The notes beneath the pieces were generated by a model. The model saw only the letters and a list, made by a program, of their open reading frames with translations, did no database searches and was not told the DNA's origin. The position numbers and the translations under genes were made by a program. 64,000 nt of DNA from JACCZR01 sp035296565 (lineage in GTDB: Bacteria; Actinomycetota; Thermoleophilia; Solirubrobacterales; Thermoleophilaceae), in the NCBI GenBank assembly GCA_035296565.1, contig DATHAQ010000012.1, positions 1-64,000 on the forward strand. The letters run 5' to 3'. Each line of letters begins with the position of its first letter. Position 1 is the first letter of the stretch. Positions 41,867 to 52,232 of the stretch are shown here, piece by piece.

Positions 41867-43051
41867 ATGCCCAAGACCGTCATCCTCGGCACCGCCCGCA
41901 CCCCCTTCGGCAAGCTCGGCGGAGGCCTCTCATCGCTCGACGCCACCGAACTCGGCGGGAAGGTCATCGAGGCCGCTCTCGAGCGCGCCGAGGTAAAGCC
42001 CGACGAGGTGCAGCACGTCGCCTTCGGACAGGTGCTCCAGGCCGGACAGGGGCAGATCCCCTCTCGCCAGGCCCAGATCAAGGGCGGCATCCCGAAAGAG
42101 GTCTCGAGCGAGACCGTGAACAAGGTGTGCGCCTCGGGACTCCGCTCGGCCGGGATGCTCGACCAGTCGGTGCGCGCGGGCGACCTCGACGTGGGTGTCG
42201 CGGGCGGCATGGAGTCCATGTCCCAGGCCCCGTATCTGCTGCCGAACGCTCGTTTCGGCTATCGCATGGGCGACGTCAAGGCGCTCGACGCGATGACCCA
42301 CGACGGGCTCACCAACCCCTTCACCGGCAAGCAGATGGCGCTGGAGGCCACCGAGGTCGGCGACGAGCTCGAGATGACCCGCGCGGACCTCGACAAGTAC
42401 GCGCTGAGCAGCCACGAGCGCGCCGTCGAGGCCACCGACGAGGGGCGTCTCGCCGAGGAGATCGTCCCGGTCACGGTGAAGTCCAAGAAGTCCGAGGAGG
42501 TGGTCGACGTCGACGAGGCGCCGCGGCGGGAGGGCTCGCTGGAAACCCTCGCCAAGCTCCCCGGTATCGCCAGCAAGGAGGGGACCCACACCGCGGGCAA
42601 CTCGCCCGGCGTAAACGACGGCGCCGGGGCGCTGGTGCTCTCCAGCGACGAGTGGGCCAAGGCCAACGGCAAGCAGGTGCTCGCCACGATCATCGCCCAG
42701 GCCGCCGTCGCCGACGACTTCCCCTACCTCGCGCGCACGCCGGCCAACGCCACCAAGCTCGCGCTCGAGAAAGCCGGCCTGAGCGTCGACGACATCGACC
42801 TCTTCGAGATCAACGAGGCCTTCGCCTCAGTGGCCGTCAACTCCATGCGCATGCTCGGCATCGACGACAGCAAGGTGAACGTCAACGGCGGGGCGATCGC
42901 GCTCGGGCACCCGATAGGCGCCAGCGGCGCGCGCATCCTCGGTGCGCTCACGCACGAGCTGCGCCGCCGCGGCGGCGGGCTCGGCGTCGCGGCCATCTGC
43001 TCGGGCGGCGGCCAGGGCGACGCGGTGATCGTCGAAGTGAATGGCGCGTAG
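41867..43051 (+). CDS. Acetyl-CoA C-acetyltransferase (thiolase)
   Basis: ATG 41867 gives 394 residues, the normal biosynthetic-thiolase length. The nucleophilic Cys is in TVNKVCASGLRSAGM (about residue 88), then GGMESMSQAPYLL, NEAFA, the His in LGHPIGASGARI and the second Cys in AAICSGGGQGDA. It may condense or cleave acetoacetyl-CoA, or act in beta-oxidation. It differs clearly from the FadA2-like thiolase at 28.6 kb, so the two are not recent duplicates. Confidence 0.92.
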   Translation: MPKTVILGTARTPFGKLGGGLSSLDATELGGKVIEAALERAEVKPDEVQHVAFGQVLQAGQGQIPSRQAQIKGGIPKEVSSETVNKVCASGLRSAGMLDQSVRAGDLDVGVAGGMESMSQAPYLLPNARFGYRMGDVKALDAMTHDGLTNPFTGKQMALEATEVGDELEMTRADLDKYALSSHERAVEATDEGRLAEEIVPVTVKSKKSEEVVDVDEAPRREGSLETLAKLPGIASKEGTHTAGNSPGVNDGAGALVLSSDEWAKANGKQVLATIIAQAAVADDFPYLARTPANATKLALEKAGLSVDDIDLFEINEAFASVAVNSMRMLGIDDSKVNVNGGAIALGHPIGASGARILGALTHELRRRGGGLGVAAICSGGGQGDAVIVEVNGA

Positions 43052-43081
43052 CTCGCGCCGCGACGGCCAAGCAGGACCAGG

Positions 43082-43924
43082 ATGCAGGGAGCGAAGCCTG
43101 CGCGGCAGGTGAGCGACGGAGGAGGAGGCGCTGCGCCGGCCGCTCGCGCGGCCGCCTTCTTCGATCTCGACAAGACCCTGATCGAGGGCTCGAGCGCCCT
43201 CCACTTCGCCCGTGCCGCGTACCGCAACGGCTTGATCTCGCGCCGTCAGATGGCGCGCGACGTGTTGGCCAACATCCGTTTCCGGCTGGAGGGGTCCACC
43301 GACGAGAGCACCGACGTCCTGCGCGAGCGGATCGCGGAGGCGATTACCGGGCAGCGCCAAGTGGACCTCATGCGCATGGGCCAGCAGGTGCTGGCCGGCG
43401 TGCTGCCGGCGGTCTACCCGCAGGTGCTGCAGGAGGCCCACGACCACCAGGACGCCGGGCGGCTGGCCTACGTGGTCACTGCCGCCTCGCACGAGCTGGC
43501 CGAGACCCTGGCCGACGTGCTGGTCCTCGACGGCGGGATCGGCAACCGCTCCGAGGTCCGCGACGGTGTCTACACCGGCCGCCCCGAGGGCCACTTCACC
43601 TACCGCGAGGGCAAGGCGGCCGCGATCCGCGAGCTGGCCGAGCAGCAGGGCATCGACCTCGCGGCGTCCTACGCCTACTCGGACTCCGAGTCCGATCTGC
43701 CCATGCTGCGGGCCGTCGGGAACCCGGTGGCGGTCAACCCCGACCGCGCGCTGGAGGAGGTGGCGCGGGCCGAGGGCTGGCGCATCATGCGCTTCGACAA
43801 GCTGGGCCGGCGGCTGCGCATCGCCGGCGCGGCGGCCGGGGTGGCGCTGCTCGGGGGCGGGGGCGGCTATCTGGCCGCCCGCCTGCGTCCCAGGCGGCGG
43901 TTCAGCCTCCTGGGCTGGGGGTAG
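43082..43924 (+). CDS. HAD-IB family phosphatase (SerB-like) with C-terminal membrane segment
   Basis: The 280-residue protein has HAD motif I FFDLDKTL (about residue 26), motif II in VVTAASHEL, and motifs III/IV in GKAAAIREL and YSDSESDLPML. This subfamily acts on phosphoserine-like or lysophosphatidic substrates in actinobacteria. The C-terminus has a short hydrophobic stretch (IAGAAAGVALLGGGGGYLAA) followed by arginines, which may anchor it at the membrane. Confidence 0.85.
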   Translation: MQGAKPARQVSDGGGGAAPAARAAAFFDLDKTLIEGSSALHFARAAYRNGLISRRQMARDVLANIRFRLEGSTDESTDVLRERIAEAITGQRQVDLMRMGQQVLAGVLPAVYPQVLQEAHDHQDAGRLAYVVTAASHELAETLADVLVLDGGIGNRSEVRDGVYTGRPEGHFTYREGKAAAIRELAEQQGIDLAASYAYSDSESDLPMLRAVGNPVAVNPDRALEEVARAEGWRIMRFDKLGRRLRIAGAAAGVALLGGGGGYLAARLRPRRRFSLLGWG

Positions 43925-43933
43925 ACGAGCGCC

Positions 43934-44158
43934 ATGAGCGAGCGCGAGCACGACACCGAGGACGGCAAGGGAAAGGGCGCGCAGGCCGAGCGCGGCGAGG
44001 AGCAGGAGCCCGTCCAGGCCGACGAGGAGGAGAGCTCCAGCATGTGGGACACCGAGCAGCACTCCGACGCCCCGGGCCCGTTCGGCACCGGCGAGCAGCA
44101 GACCGTCGAGGAGGCTGCGGGCAACCCGCTTGCCGACGAGGACTCCGAGGACGAGTAG
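43934..44158 (+). CDS. Small acidic protein (74 residues)
   Basis: A short open frame starts 9 bases after the phosphatase gene. The product is highly acidic and probably disordered (EEQEPVQADEEESSSMWDTE). No family was recognised. Same-strand closeness suggests co-transcription. Confidence 0.55.
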   Translation: MSEREHDTEDGKGKGAQAERGEEQEPVQADEEESSSMWDTEQHSDAPGPFGTGEQQTVEEAAGNPLADEDSEDE

Positions 44159-44338
44159 GCATTCACATTCCTGGGCCACGTAGCCCGGGTATTGACAAGC
44201 GACACGGCGCAGGCTCTTCGACGAAGCGGTCCGAGTGCCGCGCGGTGCGCGGGTGCGCGGGGGGCTTCTTCGGCACCGACGGCGACCCTGATGACGACGA
44301 CGATTGATCGCGGACGGGGCGGGGTAGAGGCCGAGACG

Positions 44339-44581
44339 ATGCTCGACAGGGCCTACCTCTCGCTGAGCGGAGCGGCGATCCTCATCGCCCAGAACCAACC
44401 GGAGGCTCCCGGCGGTCGCGGGGACGATCCCGGTGGCGGGGCGATCGGGGTCATCATCGGCATCGCCCTCGCCTTTCTGGTGGTGCTCGCGGTGCTGTTC
44501 TTCGTGGTCCGCTCGCGCGCCGGCAAGCGCGGCAACCCGCGGAGCTCGCCCAAGAGCCCGCGCGGGCGCACGGGCGTCTGA
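44339..44581 (+). CDS. Small single-pass membrane protein (80 residues)
   Basis: ATG 44339 is preferred over 44192 because the extra 49 residues look non-coding. The product has a Pro/Gly/Asp-rich N-terminal half, a membrane helix (IGVIIGIALAFLVVLAVLFF) and a basic tail. Its TGA overlaps the likely CTG start of the UV endonuclease. The 180 bases before it hold a TTGACA at 44192-44197 but no clear -10 box. Confidence 0.6.
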   Translation: MLDRAYLSLSGAAILIAQNQPEAPGGRGDDPGGGAIGVIIGIALAFLVVLAVLFFVVRSRAGKRGNPRSSPKSPRGRTGV

Positions 44582-45516
44582 GACTCGGCTTCGCCGTCAA
44601 GGTGCTGGGCGAGGGCGGCCTGCCCTCGCACGACACTCGCCGCTGGCAATCCGGGCCGCACCTGAGCGTCTCGCTCGATCGGTTGAACGCGGTCTTCGAC
44701 TACCTCGACCGCAACGACCTGCGGATGTACCGCATGGCCAGCTCGCTGGCGCCCTACGCGAGCCACCCGGACCTGCCGCAGTTCCACGGCCAGATCGAGG
44801 AGTGCGCCGAGCGGCTCGCCGCCACGGGCGCCCGCGCTCGCCAGCTGGGCATCCGCCTCTCCACCCACCCGGGCCAGTACACCGTCCTCAACTCCGAGAA
44901 CCCGGACACGGTGTCCGTGGCGGTGGCCGAGCTGGAGGTCCACGCGGGCCTGATGGAGGCGATGGAGCTGCCGCCCGAGTCGGTGATCGTGCTGCACGTG
45001 GGCGGCCGGGCGGGCGGGAACGAGGCGGGCGCCGAGCGCTTCGCGGCGGGCTTCGAGCGCCTGTCACAGGCCGCACGACGGCGCCTGGTGATCGAGAACG
45101 ACGACCGGACGTACGCGCTCGTCGACGTGCTGCCGTTGGCGCGGCGGCTCGGCGTGCCGGTGGTCTGGGACATCCTTCACCACCACTGCCACGACCCCGA
45201 GGGGGTCCCCGACCGAGAGGCGCTCGAGCTGGCCCTGGCCACCTGGCCGGAGGGCATGCGTCCGAAGATTCACTTCTCCTCGCCGCGCCTGGACGTGACC
45301 GAGCGCAAGAAGAAGGTCGGCCGGCGGGTCGAGCGCAAGCTCGTACTGCCCGACCTGCGCAACCACGCCGACCTGGTCGATCCGCTGGCCTTCGAGGGCT
45401 TCCTGCGCAACACCGCGCGGGGGCTCGAGTTCGACGCGATGTTCGAGGCCAAGGCCAAGGACCTCGCCGTGCTGCGCCTGCGGGAGCAGCTGGCCGCCCG
45501 GGGCGTGCATGCCTGA
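44578..45516 (+). CDS. uvsE: UV damage endonuclease (UVDE)
   Basis: This TIM-barrel endonuclease incises DNA 5' to UV photoproducts and abasic sites. The family begins M-R-L-G-x-A-V-K-V-L-G and ends its first block at SHDTRRW. Here that block is complete only if translation starts at CTG 44578, which overlaps the preceding TGA as CTGA; the first standard start (GTG 44602) removes the first beta strand. Metal-ligand blocks LSTHPGQYTVLNSE, VLHVGG, RLVIENDDR, WDILHHHCHD and KIHFSS are all present. Length is 312 residues from CTG. Confidence 0.88.
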   Translation: MRLGFAVKVLGEGGLPSHDTRRWQSGPHLSVSLDRLNAVFDYLDRNDLRMYRMASSLAPYASHPDLPQFHGQIEECAERLAATGARARQLGIRLSTHPGQYTVLNSENPDTVSVAVAELEVHAGLMEAMELPPESVIVLHVGGRAGGNEAGAERFAAGFERLSQAARRRLVIENDDRTYALVDVLPLARRLGVPVVWDILHHHCHDPEGVPDREALELALATWPEGMRPKIHFSSPRLDVTERKKKVGRRVERKLVLPDLRNHADLVDPLAFEGFLRNTARGLEFDAMFEAKAKDLAVLRLREQLAARGVHA

Positions 45517-45610
45517 CCCCGTGCTGATCGCCGGGCTCGACGAGCGCCTGGCGGCGGCGGCTGGACGAGACCTACCCTGGGCAGGGTCTGAGCCTTACGC
45601 TGTAGCTCGC

Positions 45611-47260
<1,650 letters not shown>

Positions 47261-47314
47261 CTCACGAGGCGGAGCGGCGGCCGGGGCAAGGGCCGCTGCG
47301 CGGCGCCGACAGGT

Positions 47315-48676
47315 TCAGCGGCCGGCCCTCGCGCCCGGGCCAAACGAGGTCGGCAGCGAGGCGCTACGCCCCCAGCGCAGCCGGTAGGTGCCCGGCTGCA
47401 TGCCCGGCCGGCGCACGACGCCGTCGGCGTCCGTGGTGGTGCGCGCGATCGCCGACCACGCTCCGCCCTGCACGCGCCGCTCGATGGCCACCTCGCGCCG
47501 CCCGCGCCCCGGGCGCACCAGGCCCAGCCCGGTGCCGCGCCGGACTGCGAAAGACACGGGAAAGCTGAACAGGGACGGCTTGGGCCGGCCGTCGGGTAGC
47601 TCCAGACCCGTCTGGTAGAGGCCGTCGTCGCCGAGGTCGCGCAGCAGGAACTGCGCGTGCATGCGCACGTCGGGTCGGGCCAGCGCCTCGCCCACGGCCT
47701 GCTGCAGATAGGCGGCCTGCTGCGGCGGCGAGACGCCGCGGCGCGGGTCCGGCGGGTCGGTCTCGTAGCCGAACTCCGTGACGTAGACGGGCAGCCGGCC
47801 CTCGATGCGTCCGCGCGCGGCGAGCGCGGCCAGCAGCCGCGACAGGCGGCCGAGGTCGGCGATGCCGACGTCGTCGGGGTTCGGGAGGGGCTCGGTTGGC
47901 GGCTCGCGGTGCACATAGGGGTGCATGGCGAAGCCGTCGGCCTTGAGCGGGCGGAAGTCCTCGCACTGCGGGCGGCGAAGGGGTCGCAGGCGGGAGTCCA
48001 CGCAGGCCATCTCGCGCAGGAAGCGCAGCGGAGCGACGGCCCCGCGCCCGTCGCCGCCCATGGAGGTCAGCCCGCCCAGCAGGACGTGGTTGTTCTCCGA
48101 CACGCCCCTGATGACCTCGGAGGCCAGCTCGTGCATGCGCCGGTAGGTGTGGGCGGCCACCGGCACGCCGTCCCGCCATTGCGGCTGCATGAAGAACGGG
48201 TGGTTCGGCTCGTTCCAGACGGTCCACAGCCGCACCTGCGGATAGCGCCTGGCCAGCGCCTCGGCGAAGCCGGCCAGCTCCTCGGGGTCGGGCGACCTGC
48301 TCCCGCCGGCCCAGCGCGGCGCGTAGAAGCCGACGTCGACCATCGGCCGCAGCCCCCCGGCGGTCACGGCCTTCACCGCCCGGTCGAGGTTGAGCCAGGC
48401 CTTGGGCGAGTAGTCGTCGGGATCGGTGGCGTCGAAGTCGGGGCGCCGCGCGCTCTCGGGCTTCGGGGCGATCTGGGACCAGGTGGCGTTGATACGCACG
48501 CGGTCCACCCCGAGGGTCCTCAACGTGCTGATGGTCCGCGAGAGCTCGGTGGGGCGGTGGAGCAGCAGGGCGTCGTCCTGCACCACGGTCTCGAATCCGG
48601 CGGGCAGGGCATCCGAGCCGCCGCAGCCGGCCAGCGCCGCGGCCAGTAGGGCGACCAGGGCGGCGCGGCGGGGCAC
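47315..48676 (-). CDS. Lipoprotein glycoside hydrolase-like (GH39/GH5 type)
   Basis: GTG 48676 gives 453 residues starting with a lipoprotein signal (VPRRAALVALLAAALAGCGG, lipobox LAGC). Barrel motifs parallel those of the protein at 16-1494: LWTVWNEPNHPFF with acid/base Glu, and VYVTEFGYETDPPDP with the nucleophile Glu. A small beta domain ends the protein. It sits in reverse orientation between the two mutase subunit genes. Confidence 0.75.
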   Translation of the reverse strand: MPRRAALVALLAAALAGCGGSDALPAGFETVVQDDALLLHRPTELSRTISTLRTLGVDRVRINATWSQIAPKPESARRPDFDATDPDDYSPKAWLNLDRAVKAVTAGGLRPMVDVGFYAPRWAGGSRSPDPEELAGFAEALARRYPQVRLWTVWNEPNHPFFMQPQWRDGVPVAAHTYRRMHELASEVIRGVSENNHVLLGGLTSMGGDGRGAVAPLRFLREMACVDSRLRPLRRPQCEDFRPLKADGFAMHPYVHREPPTEPLPNPDDVGIADLGRLSRLLAALAARGRIEGRLPVYVTEFGYETDPPDPRRGVSPPQQAAYLQQAVGEALARPDVRMHAQFLLRDLGDDGLYQTGLELPDGRPKPSLFSFPVSFAVRRGTGLGLVRPGRGRREVAIERRVQGGAWSAIARTTTDADGVVRRPGMQPGTYRLRWGRSASLPTSFGPGARAGR

Positions 48677-48714
48677 GCCCGCGACGTTAGGGCGCGGGTA
48701 TCCTGCTCGCCGCA

Positions 48715-49116
48715 ATGGCGGACTCCAGGAAGATCCGTGTGGTGGTGGCCAAGCCCGGCCTCGACGGCCACGACCGCGGGGCGAAGATCATCGCCCGCGC
48801 CCTGCGCGACGCCGGCATGGAGGTCATCTACACCGGCCTGCACCAGACGCCCGAGCAGATCGTGGAGACGGTTCTGCAGGAGGACGCCAACGCCGTCGGG
48901 CTCTCGATCCTCTCTGGCGCCCACATGACCCTGGTGCCGAAGATCGCCCGCCTGCTTGAGGAGCAGAACGCCGAGGACGTGGTGCTGGTGGTCGGCGGCA
49001 CGATCCCGAGCGACGACATACCCGAGCTCAAGGAGCTCGGCGTGGCCGAGGTCTTCACCCCGGGCTCCTCGGTCCAGGAGATCGTGGATTACATCGAGGG
49101 CGCCGTACCCGCCTAG
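48715..49116 (+). CDS. icmB: B12-binding small subunit of acyl-CoA mutase
   Basis: The 133-residue protein is a free-standing cobalamin-binding domain. KPGLDGHDRGAKIIARAL contains the DxHxxG motif whose His replaces dimethylbenzimidazole, followed by LSILSGAHM (SxL) and VVGGTIPSDD (GG). Length and sequence match the IcmB/MutB-C type small subunit. Its partner ends at 47260, with the glycosidase gene between them on the opposite strand. Confidence 0.88.
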   Translation: MADSRKIRVVVAKPGLDGHDRGAKIIARALRDAGMEVIYTGLHQTPEQIVETVLQEDANAVGLSILSGAHMTLVPKIARLLEEQNAEDVVLVVGGTIPSDDIPELKELGVAEVFTPGSSVQEIVDYIEGAVPA

Positions 49117-49126
49117 CGAAGCAGCA

Positions 49127-49157
49127 GGCCGAGCGCTGGCCGGCCGAGCACCGCTCG
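49127..49157. repeat. Intergenic palindromic repeat, copy 2
   Basis: It begins GGCCGAGCGCTGG and ends GCACCGCTCG, three differences from copy 1 at 24601-24631. It lies between icmB and the convergent MarR gene. Confidence 0.65.
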
Positions 49158-49166
49158 CCTGAAGAT

Positions 49167-49598
49167 CTAAGCGGGTACGCGCTCGTCGGTCACGGCCTCG
49201 AGCACCTCGCGCAGCGTCGCCACGGCGTCCTCGCCGTGGCGCTCGGCCCACTCGGCCTCGATCTCGCCCATGATCCGCACCGCGGTCGCGCGTGAGCGAG
49301 CGCCGCGGTCGGTCAGGCGGATCAGCTTGGCGCGGCCGTCCAGCGGGTCGGCCAAGCGTTCCACGTAGCCGAGCCGCTCGAGGTCGTCGGCCACCTCGCC
49401 GACGGCCTGCTTGGTGAGGCCCGACTGCTCGGCGAGCACGGTTAGCCTCGTGCCGGTCGGCTCGATGAAGCGAAAGACGCACCCGTGCGCGGGCCGTATC
49501 TCGTCGTAGCCCTGCTCGTGCAAACGCCTGTGGAGGTCGTTGACCACGAGCTCCTTGGCTTCGGCGAGGAGGGGGAGTAGGGGACGCTGGTCAGCCAA
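49167..49598 (-). CDS. MarR-family regulator
   Basis: The 143-residue protein has the MarR winged helix: LTVLAEQSGLTKQAVGEVAD as recognition region, then LERLGYVERLADPLDGRAKL with the wing. It is divergent from a DHA2 drug exporter, with a palindrome in the 78-base gap, the classical MarR/efflux arrangement. It likely represses both genes until a ligand binds. Confidence 0.87.
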   Translation of the reverse strand: MADQRPLLPLLAEAKELVVNDLHRRLHEQGYDEIRPAHGCVFRFIEPTGTRLTVLAEQSGLTKQAVGEVADDLERLGYVERLADPLDGRAKLIRLTDRGARSRATAVRIMGEIEAEWAERHGEDAVATLREVLEAVTDERVPA

Positions 49599-49619
49599 GA
49601 GACAGAATTATTCAGGTAG

Positions 49620-49637
49620 CCTTACGATCTGGTAAGG
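49620..49637. promoter_or_regulatory. Probable MarR operator
   Basis: CCTTAC-N6-GTAAGG is a perfect inverted repeat between the MarR and MFS genes; a third half-site CGTAAGG lies at 49661-49667, next to the exporter's ribosome binding site. Confidence 0.65.
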
Positions 49638-49676
49638 TGCCTTGACAGTATAGCCCCCGACGTAAGGAAACGTTCG

Positions 49677-51227
49677 ATGGCCCGGAAGTGGTGGACCCTC
49701 ATGGCGGTGAGCGTGGCGACGATCATGCTCCTGCTCGACATCACCGTCGTGAACACGGCGCTGCCCGAGATTCAGCGCGACCTCGAATCGTCCTTCACCG
49801 ACCTGCAGTGGGTGGTCGACGCCTACGCCCTGACGCTGGCGGCCGTCGTGCTCACGGCCGGCTCGCTGGCCGACCGCCTGGGCCGCCGGCGCGTCTTCGC
49901 CTTCGGCCTGATCGTGTTCTCGGTCGCGTCGCTGCTGTGCGGACTGGCCCCTGACCCGACCGCGCTGAACCTCGCGCGTGCGCTCCAGGGCGTCGGGGGA
50001 GCGATCATGTTCGCCGTCTCGCTGGCGCTGATCGCCCAGGAGTTCGCGGCCGGACGCGACCGGGGCGTGGCCATGGGCATCTACGGCGGCTCGATCGGCG
50101 TGGCCGTCGCGGTCGGCCCACTGGTCGGAGGGGCCATCACCGACGGCCTGGGCTGGGAGTGGATCTTCTTCATCAACGTGCCCATCGGCGCGGCCGCGTT
50201 GGCGATCACCCAGCTCAAGCTGCGCGAGTCCCGCGACCCCGACGCCGATCGCATCGACTGGGCCGGCCTGGTTGCCTTCAGCAGCTCGCTGTTCCTGCTC
50301 GTGCTCGCACTGCTGCGCGGCAACGACGAGGGCTGGGGCAGCACCCTGATCGTGGGCCTGCTGGTGGGCGCCGCGCTGCTGATGGCGGCCTTCATAGCCA
50401 TCGAGCGCCGCGTCGAGCAGCCGATGCTCCCGCTGGACCTCTTCCGCCGGCGCGCCTTCACCGGCGTGCAGCTGGCGGCCTTCGCCCTGTCGGGCTCGAT
50501 GTTCGCGATATTCCTCTACCTGACCCTGTTCATGCAGGGCTTCTTGGGGCTGGACCCGCTGGAGGCGGGCATCCGCTACCTGCCGATCACGGTCCTCTCC
50601 TTCCTGGCCGCGCCGGTGGCCGGGGCGCTGCTGAGCAAGGTGCAGGCGCGCTACATGCTGGGCGCCGGGCTGACGCTGACGGGCGTGGGCCTGCTGCTCA
50701 TGGGCGGCCTGAGCAACGGCTCGGAGTGGACCACCCTCCTGCCGGGCTTCCTGCTCGCGGGCTTCGGGGTGGGGCTGCTGAACCCGGTGATCGCCGACGT
50801 CGCGCTGTCGGTGGTGCCGAAGGAGCGCAGCGGGATGGCCTCGGGGATTAACGACACCTTCCGCCAGGTCGGCGTCGCGGTGGGCATCGCCGCCTGGGGG
50901 GCGATCTTCCTCGGGCGTGGTGCCGCCAAGGTCGAGGAGCTGGCCGCGGGCACGCCCGCCGCCGCCGGGGAGCGTCCACGGCAACTGGTGGAGGCGGTGT
51001 CGTCCGGGAACCTCGACTCCGCGCTGGGCGCTGTGCCCGAGCAGGCGCGAGGTGCCGTGGCCAACGCCGCGCGGGAGGGCTTCCTCGCCGGGATGAACGA
51101 GATCCTGATCGTCGCGGCGGTGCTGTCGCTGGCGGGCGCGGTGCTGTCGCTGGTCCTGGTCCGCGAGCGCGAGATCGAGCGCGGCGCCTTCCAGCCCGAG
51201 GCCGTTCCGGAGCCCGCTCCGGCCTAG
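49677..51227 (+). CDS. DHA2-family MFS drug exporter (EmrB/QacA type)
   Basis: The 516-residue protein has about 14 membrane segments. Signatures are LLDITVVNTALPEIQRDL in segment 1 (the DHA2 motif D1), SLADRLGRRRVFAFGL (motif A) and GPLVGGAITDGLGWEWIFFI (motif C). AAGGAA precedes the ATG. It should export drugs or toxic metabolites by proton exchange under control of the divergent MarR protein. Confidence 0.88.
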   Translation: MARKWWTLMAVSVATIMLLLDITVVNTALPEIQRDLESSFTDLQWVVDAYALTLAAVVLTAGSLADRLGRRRVFAFGLIVFSVASLLCGLAPDPTALNLARALQGVGGAIMFAVSLALIAQEFAAGRDRGVAMGIYGGSIGVAVAVGPLVGGAITDGLGWEWIFFINVPIGAAALAITQLKLRESRDPDADRIDWAGLVAFSSSLFLLVLALLRGNDEGWGSTLIVGLLVGAALLMAAFIAIERRVEQPMLPLDLFRRRAFTGVQLAAFALSGSMFAIFLYLTLFMQGFLGLDPLEAGIRYLPITVLSFLAAPVAGALLSKVQARYMLGAGLTLTGVGLLLMGGLSNGSEWTTLLPGFLLAGFGVGLLNPVIADVALSVVPKERSGMASGINDTFRQVGVAVGIAAWGAIFLGRGAAKVEELAAGTPAAAGERPRQLVEAVSSGNLDSALGAVPEQARGAVANAAREGFLAGMNEILIVAAVLSLAGAVLSLVLVREREIERGAFQPEAVPEPAPA

Positions 51228-51240
51228 GCCTGGCCGCGCG

Positions 51241-51261
51241 GGGCACGGCGTCGCCGTGCCC
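51241..51261 (+). terminator. Perfect 9-bp hairpin after the exporter gene
   Basis: GGGCACGGC, loop GTC, GCCGTGCCC, 13 bases after the stop. No T run follows. Confidence 0.55.
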
Positions 51262-51360
51262 TCGCGCAGCCAGCGGATACGGCGCGCCGCGCGCGAGAGC
51301 TTCGACTTCCAGCGTCTGCGGGCCGGCCAGAAACGGGGTCTGCTCCAGCCCGCCGACTGA
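51256..51360 (+). pseudogene. Possible N-terminal relic of a RecQ-type helicase
   Basis: A 34-residue frame ending RESFDFQRLRAGQKRG then a stop resembles the RecQ N-terminal motif FGFxxFRPGQxEAI. Nothing beyond the stop is helicase-like. The match is short and could be chance. Confidence 0.25.
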
Positions 51361-51437
51361 TTCGTCAGTCAACCCGGTAGGATTGCCGGCGCTCGCAACG
51401 GGCAGCCCGCCCGCAAGAGAACCCCGAAGGAGCTCAC

Positions 51438-52232
51438 TTGAAGATCTGTGTCCTCGTCAAAGAGGTGCCTGACGCGGCCGTCGAGAAGCGCATGGACGAA
51501 GGCTCCATGCGAATCGACCGCTCGGGCGAGAAGAACCTGAACCCGTTCGACACCCACGCCATCGAGGCCGCCATGCAGGTCAAGGAGGGCGGCGAGGTGG
51601 ACGTCGAGGAGGTCGTGGCGGTGACCATGGGCCCCGAGTCGGCCTTCCGCGCGCTCCACAAGGCCGTCTCCCTCGGCGCCGACCGCTCGGTACACCTGAC
51701 CGACGAGGCGCTGGCGGGCTCCGACGTGTGCGCCACCGGCTACGCCCTGTCCAAGGTGCTCGAGGCCGAGTCGCCCGACCTGGTCCTGCTGGGCCAGCAG
51801 TCGGACGACGGCGAGTGCTACACGATCGGCGCGGTGGTGGCCGACCACCTGAAGATGCCCTCGCTCACGCAGGTCATCAAGATGGACGTGGCCGAGGGCA
51901 AGCTCACCTGCGAGCGCCAGGCCGAGTACGGCTACGACACCGTCGAGGTGGAGCTCCCCGCGGTCATCTCGGTCGGCGACGCCATCAACGAGCCCCGCTA
52001 CCCGTCGCTCAAGGCCATCATGGGCGCGAAGAAGAAGCCGCTCGAGACCAAGGCCACCGGCGACGCCGGCATCGAGGGCGACCGCGTCGGCGATGATGGC
52101 TCGCGCACGAAGGTCCTCGCGATCAACCCGCCGCCCCAGAAGGAGGCCGGCGAGATCATCGAGGACGAGGACACCGATGAGACGGTCCAGAAGATCGTCG
52201 CCTGGATGGACGAGAGGAAGCTCCTGGCATGA
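51438..52232 (+). CDS. etfB: Electron transfer flavoprotein beta subunit
   Basis: The protein is 264 residues from TTG 51438, with AAGGAG upstream. It begins MKICVLVKEVPD, and the AMP-binding family segment LLGQQSDDGECYTIGAVVAD and the signature block ISVGDAINEPRYPSL are clear. It forms a heterodimer with EtfA and takes electrons from acyl-CoA dehydrogenases. The stop overlaps etfA (ATGA). Confidence 0.93.
   Translation: MKICVLVKEVPDAAVEKRMDEGSMRIDRSGEKNLNPFDTHAIEAAMQVKEGGEVDVEEVVAVTMGPESAFRALHKAVSLGADRSVHLTDEALAGSDVCATGYALSKVLEAESPDLVLLGQQSDDGECYTIGAVVADHLKMPSLTQVIKMDVAEGKLTCERQAEYGYDTVEVELPAVISVGDAINEPRYPSLKAIMGAKKKPLETKATGDAGIEGDRVGDDGSRTKVLAINPPPQKEAGEIIEDEDTDETVQKIVAWMDERKLLA

Noticed and set aside
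44192..44338. TTGACA promoter and longer start for the small membrane protein
   Set aside because: TTGACA has no acceptable -10 hexamer at 16-18 bases; the extra N-terminal residues look non-coding.
49642..49670. TTGACA as -35 box of the DHA2 exporter
   Set aside because: The expected -10 position falls on the ribosome binding site (AGGAAA), so no convincing promoter is formed.
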